Source of the DNA: Pseudoalteromonas sp. S16_S37 | Lineage (GTDB): Bacteria; Pseudomonadota; Gammaproteobacteria; Enterobacterales; Alteromonadaceae | Reading direction: 5' to 3' | DNA: 64,000 nucleotides | Assembly: GCF_014694405.1 (NCBI RefSeq) | Contig: NZ_JAAUWV010000002.1 | Span: 62,001 to 126,000 of the forward strand | In this document: piece by piece, positions 25,377 to 34,794 of the stretch | How positions within the stretch are numbered: the first letter of the stretch is position 1 | How the letters are laid out: each line of letters opens with the position of its first letter | The notes under the pieces: model-generated | Database searches by the model: none | What the model was told of the DNA's origin: nothing | Seen by the model: only the letters and a program-made list of their open reading frames with translations | Made by a program: the position numbers and the translations under genes

Positions 25377-25993
25377 ACTGAAAACTCGGCAAAATTCTTA
25401 AATAGGTTGATTCCGTTTGAGTGGCTTTTCTCAGGGTGAAATTGGAAACCGAAAATGTTGTCTTTTCTCACTGCACAACAAAAATCGTCACCATAATGAG
25501 CTTTAATAAACACATCATTTGGATCATGAGCCTCAAAGTAATATGAATGAATAAAATAAAACCCTTTCTCACAATCTATGTTATTCAACAATGAGTGTGA
25601 TTGCTGTGGTACTATTTCATTCCAGCCCATATGTGGAAGTTTAGGCTTAAAAGGTATTTTTGATTCATCGAACTTCTTAACCGAAGCATCAAACCAACCA
25701 AGCCCAGGTAACTTACCTTCATCACTGTTTTTAGCCATAACTTGTAAACCAACACAAATACCTAAAACAGGTTTTTTTTCGACCATTGCAAAATGATCCA
25801 GCGCTGCTCTCATCCCTGACTTTTCTAGTTGTGTCATTGCCTCATCAAAAGCGCCAACACCAGGCAATATAATTTTATCGGCTCTTTGCAACTCTTCTGG
25901 CGTACTTGCAAAAAAAGTGTCAATTTTTAACTTGGTAAATATATTTTGAATAGCTTGTATATTACCCGAGCCATAATCAACTATTGCGATCAT
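25370..25993 (-). CDS. wbuY: HisH-like glutamine amidotransferase (WbuY type)
   Basis: A 207-residue class-I glutaminase that releases ammonia from glutamine. The nucleophile is in GICVGLQ, and the His-Glu pair is in FQFHPEKSH. The N-terminus IVDYGSGNIQAIQNIF is typical of HisH. It overlaps its neighbours on both sides (ATGA with wbuX, seven bases with wbuZ), which suits a stable three-protein complex. Confidence 0.88.
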   Translation of the reverse strand: MIAIVDYGSGNIQAIQNIFTKLKIDTFFASTPEELQRADKIILPGVGAFDEAMTQLEKSGMRAALDHFAMVEKKPVLGICVGLQVMAKNSDEGKLPGLGWFDASVKKFDESKIPFKPKLPHMGWNEIVPQQSHSLLNNIDCEKGFYFIHSYYFEAHDPNDVFIKAHYGDDFCCAVRKDNIFGFQFHPEKSHSNGINLFKNFAEFSVC

Positions 25994-27117
25994 CTTTTCC
26001 CGCCCTTTTCAAGGCCAAGCTTTCTCATTACCTTTGCACCTAAATCATAAATAGATTGCTGGTTCTTATAATCTTTGTAGGTTTTGTTAGGCGCTTCCAA
26101 ATAACCTCTTAGTTCTTCAGTGGTGATGCCAAGCTTGTTGGCAATGTAGTTGAAATCATCATCGATAGTCTCTGGATCATAAGGTGGCTTTTTGAGCCTT
26201 TCCAACGCATCTTCACGCGTCATTTGACCTGTAACGATCAAGCTGGAGTACTGTACTTTGCGAGTATCATAACCAAACTTCTTATATAGCCAATAAGCCT
26301 CATAGAAACGTGTAAAGCGAGACTCAAAGTGTTTTTGTGCGTAACGCTGATAACCGTAATTATCAACTAAAAACTGCGTTGCTTCCTCTTTGTCATAAGG
26401 CATAAAGTCAAGTGGTCTATATAACTTAATCCCTTTGATATATGGCAAGTAAATTTTGTGCCATAAGATATTTGTTAATGGGAAGTTCTTCAGTTTCTTT
26501 GTACCAAACTTCTTTTGAATATCTTTAATCTGACGAGAGTCTGACTGGAAATACATCCACTCTAGTGGATTGCGGATACACTCAGTTGAGTAGTTACCGC
26601 CTGTTAAAATATGTTTAATTTTATGCTTCGAAGCAAACTTGTACATCGTCGCAAAAAATGCATGGTCTTGCGGCGTGTCTGTATGAGAAACACCTGCTTT
26701 AAAGAAAGAAAGCTGCAAGTCTTTCATTTCTTCCCAATCAATAACTTCTGTATAAAGATCTAAACCAAGGCGATCTACTATTTGCTCAATATTGTGAACA
26801 GCCTGCTGAGAATTCCAGCCAGCATCAACATGAAAAACCAATGGTCTTAAACCTAGTTTCTCTTTTGCTAAATAAACAAGGTATGAGCTGTCAATACCAC
26901 CACTCATACCTATAATGCAATCAAACTCTTTACCTTCACCTTCCTTTTTAATATCGGCTGCGATTTTTGTTATCTCTGCCCAACCCTTTTCATCCGTGTG
27001 CCAATTAGGCTTAATATCATTATAAAATGTCGTACAATGATCGCATACTCCATTCTCATCAAAAGTAATTTTCGAATCCGTTGTGTCCATTACGCAGTTA
27101 GTACAAATTTGATGCAT
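25990..27117 (-). CDS. wbuX: N-acetyl sugar amidotransferase (WbuX/WbpG/PseA-like)
   Basis: This 375-residue enzyme activates the acetamido group with ATP and adds ammonia to give an acetamidino sugar. It has N-terminal cysteines that probably bind zinc (CTNCVMD, CDHC) and a PP-loop (GMSGGIDSSY, near residue 70). Downstream wbuY and wbuZ supply ammonia. The sugar acted on is not known here: candidates are the QuiNAc/FucNAc-type residue or the diamino uronic acid. A non-coding gap of 306 bases precedes it. Confidence 0.9.
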   Translation of the reverse strand: MHQICTNCVMDTTDSKITFDENGVCDHCTTFYNDIKPNWHTDEKGWAEITKIAADIKKEGEGKEFDCIIGMSGGIDSSYLVYLAKEKLGLRPLVFHVDAGWNSQQAVHNIEQIVDRLGLDLYTEVIDWEEMKDLQLSFFKAGVSHTDTPQDHAFFATMYKFASKHKIKHILTGGNYSTECIRNPLEWMYFQSDSRQIKDIQKKFGTKKLKNFPLTNILWHKIYLPYIKGIKLYRPLDFMPYDKEEATQFLVDNYGYQRYAQKHFESRFTRFYEAYWLYKKFGYDTRKVQYSSLIVTGQMTREDALERLKKPPYDPETIDDDFNYIANKLGITTEELRGYLEAPNKTYKDYKNQQSIYDLGAKVMRKLGLEKGGKR

Positions 27118-27423
27118 CCGTTAATACCCAAGATTAAAAATTTAGTCTTAATAAAAATAGCTTTAAGTAATAAAACTCAAGTCAAGCTATATTCGCTAAT
27201 TGTATGTACTTCAGTAAATACAAAATGTAGCCTTTAGTTAAGTACACCCCAATACAATTTCGCCTTATCTATTAGCTATGTTCTAGTTAATTGCCTCTAC
27301 ACGCTACAGCCTTATAAATCAAGTGCTTAATAATATAAATAATAACTACTTTTTATGTAGCGCTTCTTAAATAAAAGCAAGATCAGCTATTTTCTAACTA
27401 CAGTTTAAGGAAACGTAACCTAT
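27118..27423. other. 306-base AT-rich gap inside the polysaccharide series
   Basis: No gene, terminator or convincing promoter was found. In a block where neighbours usually overlap, this gap may be a recombination junction or hold a local promoter for the wbuX-wbpM half. Confidence 0.5.
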
Positions 27424-29334
27424 CTATTTAAAGTTATACCTCTGATACAAATCACTCGAAAACAATAAATGAATACATAACAAAGAAAAAATTAAATTAG
27501 AACGGTCTTTCTTACCTGTCTGTTGCTCAAGTAATATTTCAGATATTTTCTTACTATCAAATAAGCCAAATTTTTCTATAGAATCAGACGATAAATAAGC
27601 CTCAACTAGTTCAATACGCTTTAAGAGCCATGCTCTTAAAGGTAAGCCGAAACCAGACTTTTCTCGATAAATAACTTCATTTGGCAGATGCTTTTCCATT
27701 ACTTTCTTAAAAATAGACTTTGTAACATTTTTGTTAAGTTTGGTTTCATATGGTAATCTATTCATAAAGCTAACTAATTCAAAATCTAGTAAAGGAACCC
27801 TAGCTTCAACACCATTTGCCATACTCATCCTATCTGAATAAACCAAATTTAATGAAGTCAGATCATAAGCTTTGTCTAACTCTAACAAAGTACCGCCAAT
27901 AGTATTGCAAGTAGACTTAGACATAAAGTCATTTAAGAAATCTGAGTAACTCTTTAGTTGTTCTGAATTGTTAAATATATTGTATAAATACTGTGCATCA
28001 GCCCAAGAGTAAAGTGAAAATACTTTTTCACTTTTTGATTTAGATAAAACCGACAATGCTCTTTTTACACGACGATATTTGCTATTGAATTTACCTTTAA
28101 TTGTGGCTGGTAGAATTGAGTCAAGCGCCTTAAAAAAACCAGCAGAAAATTGCGGTATTTTACTAATCGCGATTCCCATTTGATGACGCCTGTAACCAGC
28201 CAAATATTCATCTGCACCTTGACCAGTCAATAATACTTTCACCCCATCTGCTCGAGCCCTTTCAGATATTAAATACATATTTATAGCAGCAGGGTCCGAA
28301 ATGCCATCTTCAAAATACCTAATCATTTCTGGTAATAAGTTTACAAAGTCATCTTTGGCTGTCATTTCTACAAGTTCAATGCCAAGTCTATCGGCCATCA
28401 ATTTAGCGTACTTGATATCACTTTCTTGCATGTCTAATTGATTATCTTTCTCTTCAGTAGCAATTGTATATGCTGACTGTAAAATAGCACCATTATTAAT
28501 TGCAAGCTGAGCAATACAAGATGAATCAAGACCACCGCTCAACATAACAGATACAGGTACATCCGAAACCAATTGACGTTTAATTGCTTTATTTAGAAGC
28601 AAATCAAATTCTTGACACAGTTCGTCATAATTAGACTTAGAGGGTTTACTGTAAAGTAAATCTGAAAACAACGGTTTTGTTTCTATTAATTTTCCATGTG
28701 AAAACTTATGCATTACACCGGGTGTAAGCTTTTTGATTTCATTAAAGTACGTGTGTGGCTCTGGAATGAACATAAAAGCTAACTGTTCGTAAAAAGATTG
28801 CTTACGTAACGAAAGCGAATCTTGATGCAAAGTAACAAGACTAGAAAGCTCTGAGCTAAAATAAAAACCGGTATTAGTTTCTATATAAAATAATGGTTTA
28901 ACAGCCAACGGGTCTCTTAGAACAGTTAGCTCACTGTTAACGAAGTCATAAATACATATGGAAAAAATACCATTTAATTTATTTAGAAATTTCTCACCTT
29001 CTCTTGCGAAGCCTTCAATTAAAACCTCTGTATCGGAGTTAGAACTCCACTGTAACTGTGGGTAATTAATTTCTAAATATTTCTTCAGCTCTTGAAAGTT
29101 ATATATTTCCCCATTAAAAACCACAGAAAATAAATTATCTTTACTAAACATCGGCTGGTGACCGTTACTAGATGTATCGAGTATTGAAAGTCTTGTATGA
29201 GCTTGTATGCAGTCCCCTTTAATTGTTTCAAATACACCGAAACCGTCCGGACCACGATGACTTATTGCCTCTACAGCTACCTGAATGTTTTGAGAAGATT
29301 TTTTGTTTACACTGGCAGAAAAAATTCCACACAT
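27424..29334 (-). CDS. Asparagine synthase-like glutamine amidotransferase (WbpS type)
   Basis: A 636-residue class-II amidotransferase with the N-terminal nucleophile Cys2 (MCGIFSA), SHRGPDGFG, and a synthetase PP-loop (SVMLSGGLDSSCIA, near residue 265). In polysaccharide loci such enzymes (WbpS in Pseudomonas O6) convert a uronic acid carboxyl into an amide. The cluster makes at least two uronic acids, so this is the expected role. A housekeeping AsnB is less likely in this position. Confidence 0.85.
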   Translation of the reverse strand: MCGIFSASVNKKSSQNIQVAVEAISHRGPDGFGVFETIKGDCIQAHTRLSILDTSSNGHQPMFSKDNLFSVVFNGEIYNFQELKKYLEINYPQLQWSSNSDTEVLIEGFAREGEKFLNKLNGIFSICIYDFVNSELTVLRDPLAVKPLFYIETNTGFYFSSELSSLVTLHQDSLSLRKQSFYEQLAFMFIPEPHTYFNEIKKLTPGVMHKFSHGKLIETKPLFSDLLYSKPSKSNYDELCQEFDLLLNKAIKRQLVSDVPVSVMLSGGLDSSCIAQLAINNGAILQSAYTIATEEKDNQLDMQESDIKYAKLMADRLGIELVEMTAKDDFVNLLPEMIRYFEDGISDPAAINMYLISERARADGVKVLLTGQGADEYLAGYRRHQMGIAISKIPQFSAGFFKALDSILPATIKGKFNSKYRRVKRALSVLSKSKSEKVFSLYSWADAQYLYNIFNNSEQLKSYSDFLNDFMSKSTCNTIGGTLLELDKAYDLTSLNLVYSDRMSMANGVEARVPLLDFELVSFMNRLPYETKLNKNVTKSIFKKVMEKHLPNEVIYREKSGFGLPLRAWLLKRIELVEAYLSSDSIEKFGLFDSKKISEILLEQQTGKKDRSNLIFSLLCIHLLFSSDLYQRYNFK

Positions 29335-29369
29335 ATTAATACCAATCTATAAGTTGAATTCGAGTAATT

Positions 29370-30566
29370 TTAATTTATTTTTTCTCTGTGGGAGTTCGGA
29401 GAACTTTTTTTATAAAAAATAGAAAAAGCCAAAAGTAAACCAGCTAATACAAACACAGCCCTGCCCGTATAGACATCATAACTTCTTGTGTATTCAAGCA
29501 GTAGATATATGTAACCAAAAAACAAACCTTTTAAATCCTTATCCCTTGAAGTATGCTCATTGCTTAAACCTTTGTAATATACATAAATAGGTAGAAGTAA
29601 AAAACCTGAGAAAAAAATTAATGATACACATCCGCCATCAACAGCAACCTGCAGGAATAAATTATGAGGGTGTAAAGCTGGGTCTATCAAACTATAACCA
29701 AGACCATGCCCAAATATTGGTGCCCGAAGAAATTCTTGCCACCAATTTTTCCAAATAACCATTCTTATACCCACCCCCGTTCCCTCTTGATTCATATCAG
29801 TAATACCTACCAACCTGTCAACTGTCCTTTCAGGTAATAGCATTATACTCAAGGCAAATATAAGGGGTAATAAAATAAATGGAATAAAGAACTTTCCAGC
29901 TAAAGCTTTATAATAAGAGTAAGCGCGTAGGTTAGAAGAATAAGAAATAAAATTAACTATTAATATCAAAGAGGCAAACATTAAAGTCCCTCTCGACAAG
30001 CTAAATACAACACCTAAAAATACAACACATATCATTAACTTTTTTATTAAACCAACATTTCGACAAAATAAATCATTTGCTAAAAGGGAAAAAGAAAAAC
30101 CAAGAACAAGGCCAACTGCAAGATAATTATCTGCCGTCCAAAATATTCTATAATCACCATCAATTAGTTGCCCAATAATAATGAGTATTGACAAAATAAA
30201 AGACACTGTTAGCACAGCATCTTTGAACTTGACAAGTAACACTTCATAAGGAAAAAAAGAAGAGGTTAGATAAAAAATTACAGCTATAAAGATAAATATA
30301 AAGCTTGTCATAACATCATGCTCAACTAATCCAAACATAGGTTCGAAGCACAAAAAGAACAAGCTAGAAAATGCACATACATAGGCAATTAAGTGTGTGC
30401 GACTTATTCTGACGCTAGGTAGTCTCCATAAACATGTAAATAAATAAGTTAGAGCTATCACTGCATATATATAAATACTAACATTGACTAAAAATACAGG
30501 CCAAACGGGAGCTGTCACCAACAAACCCAATGAATAACCTTGTAATTTAGCCATTTTTGAAGTCAT
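29370..30566 (-). CDS. wzy: O-antigen polymerase/ligase-family membrane protein (Wzy candidate)
   Basis: This 398-residue protein has about ten membrane helices and a large periplasmic loop containing GHGLGYSLIDPALHPHNLFL. The HPHN element is typical of the Wzy_C/O-antigen ligase family. Inside a wzx/wza-wzc locus it most likely polymerises repeat units at the periplasmic face. It lies four bases after a GT2 gene. Confidence 0.78.
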   Translation of the reverse strand: MTSKMAKLQGYSLGLLVTAPVWPVFLVNVSIYIYAVIALTYLFTCLWRLPSVRISRTHLIAYVCAFSSLFFLCFEPMFGLVEHDVMTSFIFIFIAVIFYLTSSFFPYEVLLVKFKDAVLTVSFILSILIIIGQLIDGDYRIFWTADNYLAVGLVLGFSFSLLANDLFCRNVGLIKKLMICVVFLGVVFSLSRGTLMFASLILIVNFISYSSNLRAYSYYKALAGKFFIPFILLPLIFALSIMLLPERTVDRLVGITDMNQEGTGVGIRMVIWKNWWQEFLRAPIFGHGLGYSLIDPALHPHNLFLQVAVDGGCVSLIFFSGFLLLPIYVYYKGLSNEHTSRDKDLKGLFFGYIYLLLEYTRSYDVYTGRAVFVLAGLLLAFSIFYKKSSPNSHREKIN

Positions 30567-30570
30567 CGAA

Positions 30571-31455
30571 CTACCAACCTGAAAATAGTAAGAAGAAACG
30601 ACTTCTTAGAGTATAAAAAAAGTTGTTATAGTTAGAAACAGCCCTAAGTTTCTCGACTAAAGTAACTTGCGAAAACAAAATTCTGAAAAACTGTTTGTTC
30701 AATCGAAAGCTCTCACATTCAACACGTTTTTTTAATTCTGTTCGCGCAGAAACTGACATTTCATCAAAACGACTATCATAAAATAACTCATGCGCTTTAT
30801 AACGAGAAGAAAATTTTTCATTGTAAGTATCAAAATCCATTTGATGACTAATACTATTTCCGCTATGCACTCTCCAATTATTACTTATAATATCTGTATG
30901 TACTAAATTCCATTTCTGATCAGATAAGTAGCGAATTGCAACCTCCATCCAAGTATCTTCATTTGGTAAAGACTCCGGAATAGGAAATATCAACTCAACA
31001 GCTTTTCGATTCATCATATACGAAGAGCCTGTAAAACCACCCACACCTGGTTTATTCGGTATTACAGCTCCATTTAATTTCTTATTTTCTGAAAGTATCT
31101 GCAATTTAGATAAACCTACAGTTGGCTCATCATTACAATGAGATATTGAATCAATACGTTTTTCTAAACTTCCTTCTGGCATTACATCATCCCCTGCAAA
31201 CATGCACACATAGTCACCTTTGGCTAAGGAAATGCCCAAGTTAAAAGCAGAAGGTTTTCCTGCTTTTGGGTTTTTCGTTAGATAAAAATCATATTGTTTT
31301 TGTAAGCTCTGCAAGATTTCAAAAGTATTATCATTTGAACCGTCGTCTACTACAATAAGTTCAAAATTAACCCCTTTTTGACCAAGTATACTTAGTAAGG
31401 CCTCTTCAACATGTATTTGTTCATTTTTAACAGCGACAACGACAGACAATAACAT
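30571..31455 (-). CDS. Glycosyltransferase family 2
   Basis: A 294-residue inverting GT-A enzyme. The N-terminus LLSVVVAVKNEQIHVEEALL, VVDDGSNDNT and the metal-binding MFAGDDVMPEG (a variant of DxD) are visible. The C-terminal 60 residues include a basic hydrophobic tail. The sugar is unknown. Confidence 0.88.
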   Translation of the reverse strand: MLLSVVVAVKNEQIHVEEALLSILGQKGVNFELIVVDDGSNDNTFEILQSLQKQYDFYLTKNPKAGKPSAFNLGISLAKGDYVCMFAGDDVMPEGSLEKRIDSISHCNDEPTVGLSKLQILSENKKLNGAVIPNKPGVGGFTGSSYMMNRKAVELIFPIPESLPNEDTWMEVAIRYLSDQKWNLVHTDIISNNWRVHSGNSISHQMDFDTYNEKFSSRYKAHELFYDSRFDEMSVSARTELKKRVECESFRLNKQFFRILFSQVTLVEKLRAVSNYNNFFYTLRSRFFLLFSGW

Positions 31456-31506
31456 ATTAACTCACCAATAATTATAAAATTAAAACCCACATTGCGTAAC
31501 TCATAA

Positions 31507-32766
31507 CTAATTCCCTTTTGAATAACGCCATGACATATAACCAGAAATAGTATACATACACATCCCAGCTAAGCTGAACAGGCTCAAAGCCAGCTCATCA
31601 TTACCATATTCGTTACCAATGAAAAACGAAGTTAACGTTACGCACAAAAATGTTACCTGCCAAAGCAAGTTTTGCTTTTCTTTTTCGGCAACAAAAAACA
31701 TAAAACTTAAAGGGCTAAATACAAACTGTGAAAAGAAGAAAGGTGTCAATAACCTTACATAATCTCCCGCTTTAGACCACTCTTCTCCAAAAATAACTCC
31801 GAACATGTATGGTGAAAACGCATACAGCAGACCAAATGGGAGGATAGAGACTAAAATGAGTTTTTTTAGTGTGCTTATAAAGATTATGTCGCAACATTTA
31901 TTTGTGCTGTATTGCTCACCAGCCTTTTGTCGAAAAACATCACCTATAGCACCTCCCAATATGGAAATAGGAGAACCTACAACTCTTTGGAGCAAGATGT
32001 AGAACCCTGAGTACCTTGTTCCAAAGAAAGAACTCAATAAGATATTTGGCAACTGAATAGCTGTAGTATTTACTACATGTGCAAGCATCAAGAAACGGGG
32101 GAAATTTATGTATCGTTTAGCCAAAACATAAATTCTTGCTTTACTACTATTAAAACTAAAATTATCAGAAAGCTGCACGGAGTTAAGCAAATACAGCACC
32201 CCTACTGCCTGTCCAATTGCGAAACCAAGAATTAAGCCAAGCTTATTTATTTCAAAATACCCAAATAAACACTGAGTCGCCACCATGGAAAGGCCAATTA
32301 AAACTCTACTTTTCGCTAACAAAGAGTAGCAACAAACTCTATTAAACCAATAATATAGCGATTGGTACAACCCCACTAAGCAAACACACATTGGGACGAT
32401 TATAAGTACACCCAATGAATAATCCTCACCTAGAGTACTCTTAATCCCAAAGCTAAATAAAAAAATTAAGGCTGCACATAAAATACTTGTGCATATCACT
32501 AAAAAAAAACACAAGCGTAAAATCAAAAAAGCACTTTTATTACTTTTCGGAAGAAGAATTGTTAGTTCGTACCTCCAAGTAACTAAACCTGACAAAATCA
32601 TTGCAAAAGCAAACAAGGAAGCAAATAAACCAAACTCTGCTGGTGTATAAAGACGTGTCAATAATGGAGCTGCAATGATAGGAAGAACCTGAGCAATTGT
32701 AGTACCAGAAATTAAAGTCAATATATTTCTTGTTGTATTTTCTCTGACTAACAACTTGGACAACAT
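31507..32766 (-). CDS. wzx: Polysaccharide flippase (MOP/PST family, Wzx)
   Basis: The 419-residue protein has about twelve membrane helices and the N-terminal ISGTTIAQVLPIIAAPLLTR followed by LYTPAEFG, typical of PST-type flippases. It would move the undecaprenyl-linked repeat of the part-A polymer across the inner membrane. It is the nearest flippase to wza-wzc and to the polymerase at 29370-30566. Confidence 0.88.
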   Translation of the reverse strand: MLSKLLVRENTTRNILTLISGTTIAQVLPIIAAPLLTRLYTPAEFGLFASLFAFAMILSGLVTWRYELTILLPKSNKSAFLILRLCFFLVICTSILCAALIFLFSFGIKSTLGEDYSLGVLIIVPMCVCLVGLYQSLYYWFNRVCCYSLLAKSRVLIGLSMVATQCLFGYFEINKLGLILGFAIGQAVGVLYLLNSVQLSDNFSFNSSKARIYVLAKRYINFPRFLMLAHVVNTTAIQLPNILLSSFFGTRYSGFYILLQRVVGSPISILGGAIGDVFRQKAGEQYSTNKCCDIIFISTLKKLILVSILPFGLLYAFSPYMFGVIFGEEWSKAGDYVRLLTPFFFSQFVFSPLSFMFFVAEKEKQNLLWQVTFLCVTLTSFFIGNEYGNDELALSLFSLAGMCMYTISGYMSWRYSKGN

Positions 32767-32805
32767 CTAGTTATTCATCCTGAAAAGAGAGTACATATAA
32801 TTATA

Positions 32806-33918
32806 TTAATTACCACTAATAACAGCACGCACAACTTTGCCAAAATCCTCACTTACCATATAAGGGTGCATCGGTAAACTAAAAACTGAAATTGCTAAAC
32901 GCTCTGCTATCGGGTAGTCACCTTCTTGATAACCTAGCGCTTTAAATGCGGTTTGTTGATGCATACACGTACCGTAGTAGACCATGGTCGGAATACCTTG
33001 GGCTTTATATTTCGCCATTTCTGCATCTCGGTCTGACACCGTCAATGTATATTGTGCCCAAGAGCTAACATAGCCCTCTGGGACAACGGGTGTTTTGTAC
33101 GTGTCTTTTAATTCTGCTGTGTACTTTACTGCTGCTTTGTTGCGATTAACCAACTCTTGCGGGAAGGCGGCTAGCTTTTCAAGTAAAACTGCAGCCTGAA
33201 TGGTGTCTAGGCGCGAATTCATACCAATACGCACGTTGTCGTATTTATCTTTACCTTTACCGTGTACGCGAAGTGACTCAAGGAGATTTGCATAATCATC
33301 ATTATCGGTAAAAATCGCACCACCATCACCATAACACCCTAATGGCTTAGCTGGGAAGAAACTGGTTGTTGCAATATCACCAAATGACCCTGCTCGCTTA
33401 CCATTAATTTCGCCACCAAAACCCTGCGCTGCATCTTCAATGATTTTTAAATCATATTTATCTGCAATTTTTCTAAGTGCTGGGTAGTCTGCTGGTAAAC
33501 CAAATAAATCGACTGCGATAATCGCTTTCGGTTTTAATTTACCTTCTGCGATTACAGCTCCAATACGCTTATCTAAATCGTTTGGGCAGATGTTGAATGT
33601 ATCTTTGTTAGAATCAACAAATACTGGAGTTGCCCCCTCATAAGCAATCGTTTCTGCCGTTGCGAAGAAAGTAAATGTCGGGCAAAAAACCGCATCACCT
33701 TCTTTGACACCTAACACCATTAAGGCCAAAGTCAGTGCGTCTGTTCCATTTGCACAACTTATAGTGTGTTTAACACCGACATATTCTGATAACCGCTGCT
33801 CTAGCTCTTGCACTTCAGGACCCATGATATAATGACCATGGTCTAAAACAGTTTGAATTCGAGTGTCTATTTTTTCTTTTAAGTGCTGATATTGCGCAGC
33901 TAAATCTATAAATTGCAT
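32806..33918 (-). CDS. wbpE: WbpE-like 3-aminotransferase (DegT/DnrJ/EryC1 family)
   Basis: A 370-residue PLP enzyme with DAAQGFGGEINGKRAGSFGD and the Schiff-base lysine in TSFFPAKPLGCYGDGG. In the WbpA/B/E pathway it transfers an amino group from glutamate to C-3 of UDP-3-keto-GlcNAcA. The upstream genes encode a WbpB-like 3-dehydrogenase and an acyltransferase, in line with that role. It is four bases from the acyltransferase gene. Confidence 0.85.
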   Translation of the reverse strand: MQFIDLAAQYQHLKEKIDTRIQTVLDHGHYIMGPEVQELEQRLSEYVGVKHTISCANGTDALTLALMVLGVKEGDAVFCPTFTFFATAETIAYEGATPVFVDSNKDTFNICPNDLDKRIGAVIAEGKLKPKAIIAVDLFGLPADYPALRKIADKYDLKIIEDAAQGFGGEINGKRAGSFGDIATTSFFPAKPLGCYGDGGAIFTDNDDYANLLESLRVHGKGKDKYDNVRIGMNSRLDTIQAAVLLEKLAAFPQELVNRNKAAVKYTAELKDTYKTPVVPEGYVSSWAQYTLTVSDRDAEMAKYKAQGIPTMVYYGTCMHQQTAFKALGYQEGDYPIAERLAISVFSLPMHPYMVSEDFGKVVRAVISGN

Positions 33919-33922
33919 TAGA

Positions 33923-34783
33923 TTAATTCTTCTGTGTTCTCAATACTTTTGCAGGATTACCTGCAACAATCTCGTTATTGCCAACGTTTTTTGTTACAAC
34001 AGCCCCTAAACCTACTAGCGCATTACTGCCAATATTAATACGCTGCTTAATAGTTGCATTTGGTGCAATTCTTGTATTTTCACCAACACAAACATAACCA
34101 CAAAATGAGACTCCGGCGGTTATAGTAGATCCTTTACCAATATTCACATCATGAGCAATATGTACGAGATTATCTAGCTTTACATCATCTTCAAGCACTG
34201 TATCTTCAACTGCCCCTCTTACGATGGCGCAATTATAACCAACTTCAACTCTATCACCTAAACGAACGCCTCCAATAAATGGCTGACGCAATATGAATTC
34301 ATCATCTTGAACAAAGCCATAACCTTCACCACCGATTGTAGCACCAGAACGAATAACACAATGCGCCCCAATCACCGTTCCTGTATGGATAACAACATTA
34401 TGCTCAATTACTGTATTACTACCTATGACAACACCATTTTCAATTACAGTGTTCTTACCTATCCTTACGTTTTCACCATACTTAGGTGACTCACAAAGCA
34501 CTTCAAAACCGTGCTCTAACTCAACATAGTTAATTAACTTAATCAACCTCACAGTTGGGTTTTCTGCTAGCAAGCACGTATAGCCTTCAACAGCTTGAGG
34601 CGTAATTAAGACAGTACCTTTAGCTGGCAACTGACCCTTAACGTAATCGCATATACTGTTGTAACCACCTACATTCGAGTCTGAGATAAACTCAATTTGT
34701 TGCTCACCATCTTCGTCCAAGCTAAGACCCAGCAATTGACAAACTTCATTTAACGTGATCGGTTTACTTAACTTTGCAGCCAT
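33923..34783 (-). CDS. LpxD-like N-acyltransferase for a 3-amino sugar nucleotide
   Basis: The 286-residue protein has a short N-terminal LpxD-like domain (to about residue 100) and a left-handed beta-helix of hexapeptide repeats (from GENVRIGKNTVIENG on). LDNLVHIAHDV places His211 where LpxD has its catalytic His. It is shorter than LpxD and lacks the C-terminal acyl-carrier helices, so the acyl donor is probably a CoA thioester. Its position between a PhaB-like reductase and the WbpE-like aminotransferase suggests N-acylation at C-3, where other loci use WbpD for acetylation. Confidence 0.72.
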   Translation of the reverse strand: MAAKLSKPITLNEVCQLLGLSLDEDGEQQIEFISDSNVGGYNSICDYVKGQLPAKGTVLITPQAVEGYTCLLAENPTVRLIKLINYVELEHGFEVLCESPKYGENVRIGKNTVIENGVVIGSNTVIEHNVVIHTGTVIGAHCVIRSGATIGGEGYGFVQDDEFILRQPFIGGVRLGDRVEVGYNCAIVRGAVEDTVLEDDVKLDNLVHIAHDVNIGKGSTITAGVSFCGYVCVGENTRIAPNATIKQRINIGSNALVGLGAVVTKNVGNNEIVAGNPAKVLRTQKN

Positions 34784-34794
34784 GATCGGTACTC

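Noticed and set aside
24591..25993. Part of a histidine biosynthesis operon
   Set aside because: The HisF-like protein lacks the first catalytic Asp, no other his genes are present, and the neighbour is a WbuX-type sugar amidotransferase.
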